NCBI GenBank assembly: GCA_029378245.1
Contig: JARKIF010000089.1
Coordinates: forward strand, 62,001 to 126,000
Length of the DNA stretch: 64,000 nt
Direction: 5' to 3'
Origin: Roridomyces roridus
Lineage: Eukaryota > Basidiomycota > Agaricomycetes > Agaricales > Mycenaceae
The notes beneath the pieces were generated by a model, which saw only the letters and a list, made by a program, of their open reading frames with translations, was not told where the DNA came from and made no database searches. The position numbers and the translations under genes are program-made. Shown here in pieces: positions 10,350 to 18,992 of the stretch. Within the stretch, counting starts at the first letter, position 1. Every line of letters begins with the position of its first letter.

Positions 10350-12392
10350 ACCCTACGCTATGAGGACGACATATCCGGCATCCTTTTCCTGTCATCCCGC
10401 CTCTTCTCCTGCGATGCTTTCTTTGCCGCCATATCGGACCTCCAAGTTCCATGGAACAAGAAAAAGTGCGGCACTTCATTCGAAGACAATTTTGTTTCTA
10501 TCGGCTTCACCTGGTCGTTTTCCGAGAAGACGGTCGGGCTACCAGAGGAGAAACGTCTCAAATACTTGGCGCGTTTGGATAGAGTGCTCACCGGGGGCAT
10601 GGTCACTAGGCGCAATTTGATGAAGGTCCACGGCACCCTCGTGCACCTTTGTTTCGTCTATGAGAAGGGCGACTCCCACCTTTCCTCGATATCAAATGCG
10701 TTCAAGTTCTACGCCCACGACGACGCTAGCCGGTTCCTTACCAGAACTACGCGCGATGAATTGGAGTGGTGGAGGGATTGCCTAGTAGTGCCCAGTTTCA
10801 CCCGCCATTTGCGTGTCCTTCCGCCGATGCAGGATATCGGCATATACGTCGATGCATCGGACATCTCGTTTACATCCATGTCGCGTTCGCAGTCGGCACG
10901 ACATCTCCAGTCGGACTTTCGCCCATCCTCGGCCAGATCCCGTTTTTTCAATAACCCCCTTCTGAAGCAGCCCGACCTCTGTCCCATCCAGTCCAAGCAA
11001 GTCGACAAGCCTGACGCAGCCTCAACGCAGACGGTACTACACACACCACGCCCTTCGCACAACCCAGACAGCGGCATACTCGAGCGTTCCCAGGCAACAG
11101 CTCTGCATCTGGCATACACACATCCTCACATCTCGTCCACGACACCTTCTCCCGACGACTTGGAGTATGCGCGGGACATCTCTGCCGGCGCATACGCTTT
11201 GGCGTTCCCTTCCATTCATAAAGCCCGTCGTCCCAAGGCGGGAAACGAGGTCCTCCCTTCTCCATTTCGCCCTCATGTTCCTGCTGCCGCCCGCCTCCTC
11301 GCATGGACTTCACCATACGGGCTGGCAAAGCTCAGTGACCACCGCTACCTCCCGGCGAGCGATAAAGCCCGTGTTTTGGCGGAGATGACCAACGCGCTGG
11401 CTCCAACGTCACGCTCGACGTACGCCGCGGGCCTGATGCGGTTCACGCAGTACTGCGACTCGCGTTGCATACCGGAGTCCCTACGCACGCCGGCCGATCC
11501 TCTTTTGCTGGCATGCTGGATTGCCGATTCCATCGGCTCGCACGGCTTGAAGAGCGCCAAGGGATGGCTGGCTGGCCTCGCCTACTTTCACGCCCTCAAT
11601 CTTGCACCATGGCATGGTGACGAACCGTGTGTCAAAAAGGTTTTGCGGGCCGTGGACAAGGACGGGAAATTCACTCGTCCGCCGCGGGGCCCTGTATCCG
11701 AGCAGCATATGCCATGCATTCGCAGCAATCTCAATATCTCTACACCCCGCGGCGCAGCTCTTTGGGCTCTTGCATGCGCAGCATTTTGGGGCTGTCGCCG
11801 TCTTGGGGAATTGACCATTGGGGAGCTGGACGGTTTCGATACATCACACGACGTCTCCCGTTCTTCATCGTTATCACGGTCTACTGCCGGTGGCCTTTCT
11901 GTCATAACTATACACCTTCCTTGGACAAAAACTACCGGATCGCGAGGTGGATCTCTCATCCTGACAGCCACCAACAATGATCTTTGTCCCGTCGCAGCTC
12001 TCGATAACCACTTAATCATCAACCATTCTCCCCCTCCCGATTCCCCATTTTTTGCTTTCCGCGACGGCAGCAGCTGGCGTCCCGTCGTCAAGTCGACTTT
12101 CATTGAATTGATCGGCAACATATTCCGGGCCAACAAACTCGAGCAGGTGTTCGGCCACAGCTTCCGCATTGGTGGCTCGGTACATCTGCTTTGTATGGGC
12201 GTCGAACCTCAAATTGTGATGAAGATCGGCGGATGGTCCTCAAATTGTTTTCTGATATACTGGCGGCGGCTGGAAACAGTTATCCCCGTTGCCTTATCCA
12301 AAGCATGGGCTAAAACTCAACAGGCATTCTGTTCGGCCAACGGTATAGCGGACGAGATCACATCTGAAATAGATTTCATTATAGCTCGTTGA
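10350..12392 (+). pseudogene. DIRS pol, RT C-terminal part plus tyrosine recombinase
   Basis: One long frame starts with TLRYEDDISGILF, the RT catalytic Asp pair. RT connection motifs follow (SIGFTWSFSEKTVGLPEEKR, LMKVHGTLVHLCFVYEKG). The RNase H domain begins (DIGIYVDAS) and then gives way to unrelated low-complexity sequence, so RNase H is deleted or replaced. From about residue 330 a tyrosine recombinase follows: an N-terminal SAM-like core, then the catalytic arginine in FWGCRRLGEL, GHSFRIGG (the H-x-x-R pair) and a tyrosine in FLIYWRRLE, in canonical order. The integrase-like part therefore appears intact while the RT is separated from its other half by about 1.5 kb of insertions. Confidence 0.8.
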
Positions 12393-12593
12393 ATATACTC
12401 AAATTTTTTGCATATTTCCCGTCTCCTTTAGGGTGCTGTAAATTAGTCCCAGACCCTTATTTACTGGTTAATTAACCCGGTTTATAAACCAGGCGTTTAT
12501 AAACCGGTAAATAAACACCACACCCAATTTTTCGAAAATCCTCAAACTACGTGTTGTTTTTGCCCATATCCCTTTTCACCCCCTTTTCCCAGC

Positions 12594-12883
12594 TATCACA
12601 GCTCCTACCAGTTGCTTCAATTGCTCGTCAATGAACATGCACTCGTGGCTGGCGTGTTTGAGAACGCGGGAGCTCTGCCGAGGTAGTGTCCAACTCATAT
12701 CGCAGCCGGGGGCGGAACATCGAAATCGGTGTATCATGTATCACAGCTCCTACCAGTTGCTTCAATTGCTCGTCAATGAACATGCACTCGTGGCTGGCGT
12801 GTTTGAGAACGCGGGAGCTCTGCCGAGGTAGTGTCCAACTCATATCGCAGCCGGGGGCGGAACATCGAAATCGGTGTATCATG
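12594..12883 (+). repeat. 145-bp perfect tandem duplication
   Basis: The 145 bases at 12594-12738 are repeated immediately at 12739-12883, apparently without change. Each copy starts TATCACAGCTCCTACCAG and ends GGTGTATCATG. It lies within hAT-like element B and duplicates the BED-finger coding piece. The absence of visible differences suggests a recent event. Confidence 0.85.
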
Positions 12884-12999
12884 GGGGTTTGCCGGCTGTG
12901 GCATCGAACTGTCAAGCGTTCCAGCAATGGGGATGCATTCGCGGCTGCCGGGGCCGGCGGCACGTCATCCTCGAGGTCCTCAATGGGCCAGGGCGGCAT
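12628..12999 (-). pseudogene. hAT transposase N-terminal fragment (BED zinc finger)
   Basis: The minus-strand frame reads MPPWPIEDLEDDVPP, then FRCSAPGCDMSW, PRQSSRVLKHASHEC. The spacing Cys-x4-Cys, aromatic, Arg, His, Cys matches the BED-like finger at the start of basidiomycete hAT transposases. No RNase H-like catalytic core or hAT dimerisation region follows. The tandem duplication re-enters the same finger in a shifted frame (DTPISMFRPRLRYEL). It is a non-functional remnant that nevertheless confirms the hAT origin of the element. Confidence 0.6.
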
Positions 13000-13279
13000 C
13001 TGTGAGACATAAACACGTGCTCTACACCGAGAACCAGCATATACTGTACCACGGATTGGTCAGAGGGGCAGTAGCGGCACACAGAAAGCCTCGGAGAGCC
13101 GCAGGCGGCGACGGATGATGACAAGATGAAAATTTTGGCAGGTGATTGCCGAGCGGAAGCTTATGTCATTCCATTTAAAAACCGGTCGTTCAGCCCAACC
13201 AATTATAAACCGGGTTTATAAACACCGGTTTATTAACCGGTTTATAAACCGCCCTTATTTACAGCACCCTAGTCTCCTT

Positions 13280-14616
13280 CCACCACGCTGTCCCTCACAT
13301 TCGCCGCCTTTCCCATGATGCCTCCGCATCGCTCCATTCAGGGTGCCCGACGCCGCACTAGCGCCCGCCGGACGCGCTGTCGCTTTTGGAGCGTTGCTCC
13401 GTCGGGGTGTCCATCTGGCCGCTTTGTCGTCGTCGGTCGGTTCATCCCAGTCTCACGTCGCGTGGCCCTGGTCGCAGAAGCGCTTCCCCGCCTTTTCTCT
13501 TCCTGCACAGGGCGGTGCATCCATTTTGGAGGCATCAAGCGTGCCTGCGGCCAGAGGCCGCGTGCGACACAATCCAGCTTTCGGATTGCACTGTCTAGAC
13601 GATAATCACTGCTTATACATTCCCGGCACTCATTCCGGGCGCGCCGAAGGCGCCATCTCTCTCTCCTCCTTCAGTTCAGCCTGCGGTTCAGATATATGTC
13701 GAAAAAAACTTTTCGACCCTATATCCGATTTTCGAATCCCGATGCCCCCTTGGCCCGCGGCACAGACTAGCTTATTGAGCTCATAGAAAGGGGATGTGGG
13801 GGATGCCAAGTTCACGACTGGGAGCTACAACACAAGAAAGATACCCACCTTTGACGATGTTTCAACTTGACTCGAATATCCGGCTGGCGCTCTCGGAGCG
13901 GCTCTCCCGGTCCGTTCGCCGCCACTTACCCCTGACGAGTTTATGAGTTGTTTCTCTTACGCTTATTCATATCAACAACTGTGTGAGCGCCCGGCTTTTC
14001 TGCCTTATAATGTAGTGCTCATACCAATCAGTTCAGATTGAGTTCAGACGCGGTGCCGGACATCACTGATCAACATTTGATCGCCGCTTCGAGATCCTTT
14101 CCAAGAGATCACCGGAGCAGAAATCGAAGACATCGGGTCGGAAAAGTGAATTAGTGGTGACCCTCCCCCTCCCTCCCTCCTTACATAATCCATCAATTTC
14201 CTTTTTGGGTAGGTCGTTCACACACTGCCACCGACGGATCTTCACTGGCAACCCTGCCAGCATTGAAGAGGGCCTCCGAAAGGTATCCAGAATGTTCCCA
14301 GAGGCTTTGCATGTGCTCGGCGTCTTCATGGTGTTTGTGATTACCCATTTGAGCTCGGCTGGAACAGAGTGATTACCATCAAAGATTGATGAACACCGCT
14401 GAAATAGGAAATTCTCATCAGATCAGTATTTTCCCCTGGTATTCTTGCAAGAAACACTTTGAATGACCCCAGACAGGTCTCAGGAAGCCTGCCCAAGAGG
14501 CCTGAAACCCTCTGAAAAAAAGTGAATTAAGGATGCTCAGACCCCCCCTCCCTCCCCACCCGATCTCATCAATTTCTGATCCGGTGATCTCTTGATCCTT
14601 TCTCTTCTTCTCCACC
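13280..14616. other. DIRS 3' region, repeat fragment and AIM9 upstream region
   Basis: 13280-13680 is GC-rich and non-coding, probably the DIRS 3' end. At 13693-13753 lies a solitary copy of the hairpin and right-end segment of the repeat at 3619-4055. Two similar pyrimidine-rich tracts occur at about 14145-14215 (AAAGTGAATTAGTGGTGACC, then CCCTCCCTCCC and CATCAATTTC) and 14518-14580 (AAAGTGAATTAAGGATGCTC with the same continuation). This suggests duplication of a promoter segment ahead of the AIM9-type gene. I see no gene here. Confidence 0.4.
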
Positions 14617-16454
14617 ATGGCGTTCGCTAGATCTCTTGTCACGCGGGCCCGGACGCTTCCCTGGACCCACCGCCGCTGTTTCCGAACTGTTCCAGCCGAT
14701 ACTCGCCACAATCTCTTCGAATACACGTCGGGGCGACGGATGTGAGTCTCCCTTTTCCTCTGGCGCAGATACACCTCATCCTTCTTGCAGAGTAAATAAT
14801 GACCTCCGAATCGCGGAACGCAAACATGTATTCAACGCCGACGGGTTACGCCAGCTCGCAGCGCAGTCCGTCAATCGCCGCCCAGAGGATATCGTCGACG
14901 TGGAGAAGGACAACGAGACCTCGCTCAACCGATCCTTCCTCATCACCATGCGCGATGGTTTCAAAATGGTGGCCCGTATCCCTTACGGAATCACACCGGC
15001 CAAATACCTCAGCGTCGCCAGCGAAGCCGCCACGATGGCTTTCCTCCACGCCTCTGGACTGCCCGTACCTCGTGTCTATGGCTACTCGCCCGTGACGGAC
15101 AACGCCGCTGGCACCGAGTACATTCTCATGGAGCATGTCAGTGGCACATTTCTCCACCGTCTCTGGGATCGGGCTGCTCTCGGGGACTCCTCCTCTCTCG
15201 ATGAACCCGATATCGTCTCCCTTACGCAGCAAATCGTCAAACTGGAAACGCAGATGATGGCCATTTCTTTCCCTGCGGCCGGATGCTTATACTATACGAA
15301 GGACCTGGAAGAGATCGGCGCACCGGGTATCGCATTGGAGCAGGACGCGCGTTTCTCTGTCGGGCCAGACTCGAGACCGCATATGTGGTCTGGAAGGAGG
15401 GCGGAGCTGCTGAACGTAGATCGGGGACCCTGTGAGTAACCTCTTCATCCTTCCACTCCTCACCTAAATCGTGTCCCAAGATAAAACCGCTGAAGCATTG
15501 CTTATCGGAGGCACCGAGAAGGAGCTCGCCTTTCTGGGGCAATTTGGCAGGCCTCGGTTCCCGCTGAATCGCGTCCACCGTGCTGCATATGGCGACCGAG
15601 ATACGAAACAGCAGCCAGTAGACCACATCGTGAACCTGATACGTTACAAGCTTATCCTTCCAGCCCTCGTCCCAAAGGACCCCGCCCGTTCTCGTTTCGC
15701 CATCCGCCACCAAAACCTCGATGCATTCAACATAATCGTCTCCAGATCACCTACCGACTCTCGTCTCAATATCATCAGTCTAATTGACTGGCAACACAAT
15801 CCAGTCCTCCCCTTCTTCCTCCTCAGCAACCCACCAAAATACTTTGACGCTTGGTTTGACGCTTCCTTTGATGAAGTCTCGTATGCTATGATACCACCCA
15901 TGTTCCCCGAAAACCTTGACGACATGTCCGAGGGCGACGCCCAGTGGGAGAAAGAGCGGTACAAGCGAAGTCTTTGGCATTATCACTACGTCAAGCACAT
16001 GGAGGAGCACAACCCAGCGCAATATGCCGGCTTCTACGCACCACTGGCCATGTTCCGCGAGCAGATCGTGGAGTTTGGGAGTACTGAAAGGAATGGTGAT
16101 TCTCTGTCGCTGAAACGTCAGCTTCTGGCGGTATCGGAGGATCTGTGGGAGGAGCTCAGCGAAGAGGACGGCATGCTCTGTCCGATTACATTTGACCCAG
16201 AGGCCGCGGAGATGACCAAACTGTACATGCAAGTGCGGGAAACGATGGAACAGTCGCAGATTCAGATGGATAGGAGCTTGGTGTGCAGGCCCGATACTTG
16301 GGTGCCTGCGGAGATGGTTGACGAGACCCTGGAACGCGTGGAGTTGGTCAGGAAATTGCGGCCTGAGGACATCACGAGCTTGACAGGGGATCTACGGGAA
16401 TTGGGTCTGGAAATTTCCCGTTGGTTTTTGGAGGACTATGAGGAAGATGAATGA
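14617..16454 (+). CDS. AIM9-type mitochondrial phosphotransferase
   Basis: Three exons (14617-14741, 14791-15431, 15481-16454) give 579 residues with consistent phases. Exon 1, from an ATG in CCACCATGG context, encodes an Arg-rich amphipathic presequence (MAFARSLVTRARTLPWTHRR) followed by LFEYTSGRR. Family landmarks follow: LRIAERKHVFNADGLRQLAA, LNRSFLITMRDGFKMVARIP (beta sheet with the ATP-binding Lys equivalent), GLPVPRVYGYSPVTDNAAGT, EYILMEHV (hinge), then RPRFPLNRVHR, a catalytic-loop equivalent RHQNLDAFNIIV in which His-x-Asn-x-x-x-x-Asn replaces the usual His-x-Asp, and LIDWQHNPVLP (metal-binding Asp). It belongs to the aminoglycoside-phosphotransferase-like kinase fold. The real substrate is unknown; yeast Aim9 affects mitochondrial inheritance. 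The Asp-to-Asn change raises doubt about catalysis. A broken tandem paralogue follows. Confidence 0.88.
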
Positions 16455-16781
16455 GAATCAGGATTCTTTGCCTCTGTGTACCTGTTAGCCTTCTTGTAGC
16501 TGCATCATTTGTATGTAATACTTCCCTGTAATCACTCGAACTCGATGGTGTCCAGCCGCATAAAGATGCCAGTTGGTTCGAGGTATGGAGACTTGTCTCT
16601 GAAGCCAATTTGGATGAAATTTATGTAAAGCAAGCTGTATGATTGCAGATGCCAATGTCTGTGCCGAGTATGCCGAAGATGATGCCGTGCCTTCGTGCAG
16701 CAAATTGCAATTCGATTGAGTGTCGTGACCGTGAGACAGTGTGTCACCGGATGATGGCCGCTTTCTTTCTTCTTCTCCACC
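16455..16781. other. Spacer between AIM9-type paralogues
   Basis: This is the 3' flank of the intact gene and the upstream region of the paralogue. The final 40 bases (CTTTCTTCTTCTCCACCATG) closely match the leader of the intact gene, consistent with tandem duplication including the promoter. Confidence 0.5.
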
Positions 16782-18650
16782 ATGTCTTTCTCCAGGTCCC
16801 TTCTGGCCCGAGCCCGCACGCTTCCCTTGACACACTGCCGCTCTGCAGGAACGGTGCCAGCAGACAGTCGCAGTAATCTCTTCGAATACACGATGGGGCG
16901 GTGGATGCAAGTCTCTGCTTTCTTCTTGCTCGAATGCGCCTCATCTTTCTTCCAGCGTGAACAACGACATCAGGAAACACACTTTTGTTAGGTAGCTCCC
17001 ACCAAGCAGTAGGTAGGTCTGATAGCTCCAGTAGCCATGGTAGCATTGAGTGCGTGGCTCAGTAGCTCTTGGTAGCTCTGAGTGGGGAGTCCAGTAGCAC
17101 TTGGTAGCTTCATGCAACGATTCTGTATTCAGTTATATTTTTTGTATGCCATTCTATGTTTACCCGTGCACCTATGATGTCAATGGCGCTGACTTCTCCG
17201 ACTTTACCCTACGCGCTCATCTTTTCTTTCCCCGACGGTATGTAGTTTTCTCACTCACACGTCCAGCCATCAACCGGAACTCGGCATCCCTCGTTCTATC
17301 AGATTACTTACGTAAGTAGACCGTCTCAGTAGTATATAAACCGCCTGTGAAGTAGTTAGTTCTTCGGTCAATCGTACAGTTACGCCAGTCACTTGCGTGC
17401 GACCGCGCGCCCGTGTGCCGAGAACAGCCTAGCTCCTCGTCACACTTCAGTAACCATACCCTCTAACCCCGTAGCTTAGATATCTATGCCCTCAAACTCA
17501 GTAGCCCAGGTAGCTTCACACTAATGTCTCAGTAGCACTTGATTGCCTGCCTGTGTTGACTTGGTAGAAACAATAGCATTTTTATAGCGTTGGGCTGGCT
17601 GGCTGATAGCACTTGTTTGCCTCATTTTCTCATCCCTCTGGATGAAACCTCTTTACAGAGTGCCCAAATGATTCAATGTGCACATCCCCCTCACTAACAA
17701 AAATGACCTTGCCTAAGTAAGTTCAAGTAACAGTGAAGACATTGGCTAACAGGCCAACTTCTACTTGAGCTCAGTCTTGTGCCTGTGCTTTCAACTTCCA
17801 CATCCAGTTCAAATTCACTACAGGATGTATATTTTCCAGAGGTAGTTGTGGTTGGAGAGACAATAGAGTAGCATGCGGTTACCCGATGTGGAACAGACAT
17901 GCACAGAATCTGCAATGCGTACTTAGTGTAGTTGTTTAGTTGTCTCTTTAATATTACTTGTCTTTTGCAAATGTCATGAGTTTGAGTCCCGCCGCCTGCA
18001 TTCCTTTAATTAAATTCCCAACTCAGTCTGACCTTGGTCACTACAGTAGAATAGCAACAGTACCCAGTGTTTCTTTTGAACCTTGTGAATTCTGTTAGGG
18101 TCAGCTCCTCCCTGCACTGGAGTAACAGTAGCCTCAGTAGCCCGCTGTTCAGTAGCACTGGTAGCAGTTGGAGGCAGCTTGGAAGTACACAGTAAGGGGG
18201 TACTTGACTACCGGGCTACTGAGCCTCCGGAGACTCGGGAGTGCTACCTAACCAGGTGGCTTTTTCCTGATGGACCTTCGAATGGCGGAACGCAGACGCA
18301 TCTTCGACATTCATGGGCTACGCCAGCTCGCCGCGCAGGCTGTCAATCGCAGTGCCGATGATGTCCTTGATCTGGAAAAGAACGACGAGACCTCCCTGAA
18401 TCGATCCTTCCTCATCACCATGCGCGATGGTTTCAAAATGGTGGCCCGTGACCCTTACGAATTTACACCGGCCAAGTACCACAGCGTCGCCAGCGAGGCC
18501 GCCACGATGGCTTTCCTCCACGCCTCTGGACTGCCCGTACCTCGTGTCTATGGACACTCGCCCGTGACCGATAACGCGGCTGGTACCGAGCATATTTTTA
18601 TGGAGCACATAAACGCCACTCCCCTCGAACCTCTCTGGTTTGGTCTCGAT
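16782..18650 (+). pseudogene. Broken tandem paralogue of the AIM9-type gene
   Basis: Exon 1 (from ATG 16782) encodes MSFSRSLLARARTLPLTHCR and LFEYTMGRW, parallel to the intact gene. The donor that is GTGAGT in the intact gene is GCAAGT here. Exon 2 starts after CTTCCAG with VNND, is interrupted by a 1305-bp TIR element, and resumes at 18273 with LRMAERRRIFDIHGLRQLAA. It keeps TMRDGFKMVARDP and GLPVPRVYGHSPVTDNAAGT, then is cut at 18650 by the start of a Copia LTR. The kinase C-terminal half is absent. Removing the 1305-bp insertion with one copy of its 2-bp duplication restores NDLRM exactly. Confidence 0.85.
16968..18272. mobile_element. TIR element G, 2-bp TSD (CATCAGGAAA ends)
   Basis: The 1305-bp element starts CATCAGGAAACACACTTT and ends with the inverse TTTTTCCTGATG; beyond the first 10 bases both ends also share GGTTAGGTAGC/TTAGGTAGCTC. 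The target duplication is GA (16966-16967 and 18273-18274). Both subterminal 150-bp regions are packed with GTAGCT/AGTAGC motifs. No transposase is visible. A promoter-like AGTAGTATATAAACCGCCTG near 17325 resembles the TATA region of the adjacent Copia LTR (AGTAGTATATAAACAACCTG near 18760), suggesting an embedded LTR relic. Confidence 0.8.
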
Positions 18651-18835
18651 TGTTGTGGATTATCGAGGCGCCTATGCGCTCCTCGAACATTCTAGATAGT
18701 TTCTTACTAATCTCTTACTCATCTCTTATTCATCTAGTAGAATATTCTAGACTAATTCAAGTAGTATATAAACAACCTGTAGTAGCCTGTTGAATACATC
18801 GGTCTTCTCATCCTCGCTCCAATAGTTGCTCAACA
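18651..18835 (+). repeat. 5' LTR of Copia element 1
   Basis: The 185-bp LTR starts TGTTGTGGATTATCGAGGCG and ends GTTGCTCAACA, that is TGTTG...CAACA. It has a TATA-like AGTATATAAAC near 18765. It abuts the AIM9-type pseudogene on the left (TCGAT) and a primer-binding site on the right. Confidence 0.8.
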
Positions 18836-18848
18836 GGTTATGGGCCCC
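18836..18848 (+). other. Copia primer-binding site (initiator tRNA-Met type)
   Basis: GGTTATGGGCCCC follows the LTR directly. It is complementary to the anticodon stem-loop (GGGCCCAUAACC) of initiator tRNA-Met, the half-tRNA priming mode used by many Copia elements. The second Copia element here has the same sequence at 39394. Confidence 0.75.
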
Positions 18849-18992
18849 GCCCGTATCTAAAGAACCCATCACAACTCACAGCCGCACGACAGCCCACTCC
18901 CACGCGCTTTCACGCACGTCATCGATTATCGTACCACTCTTGCTCAGCTCCACTACCACCCTTTCGATCTTTTTCGATAACACCCGTACACC

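Larger units (their letters stand above)
12429..13271. mobile_element. hAT-like element B with BED-finger remnant (843 bp)
   Basis: The ends TAGGGTGCTGTAAAT and the inverse TTTACAGCACCCTA are flanked by a perfect 8-bp target duplication GTCTCCTT at 12421-12428 and 13272-13279. Both subterminal regions are rich in AACCGGTTTATAAACC motifs. The interior carries a minus-strand fragment encoding a BED-type zinc finger, so this is a deletion derivative of a hAT transposon. It contains a 145-bp tandem duplication. Confidence 0.9.
6100..13700 (+). mobile_element. Decayed DIRS-like (tyrosine recombinase) retrotransposon
   Basis: The order gag, reverse transcriptase, tyrosine recombinase, together with the YEDD-type RT motif and the absence of LTRs, identifies a DIRS-like element of the kind common in agaricomycetes. 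Its pol is broken: an unassigned block of about 1 kb and a 533-bp hAT-like element separate the palm N-terminal half from the YEDD motif, and RNase H is largely missing. A second hAT-like element lies just downstream of pol (12429-13271). The outer limits are approximate because I could not match inverted terminal repeats. The 3' part (13280-13680) is GC-rich and non-coding, as expected of the DIRS 3' region. Confidence 0.75.

Noticed and set aside
17100..17900. Short open frames within element G as genes
   Set aside because: All under 80 codons, AT-rich and without motifs. The region lies inside a transposon.
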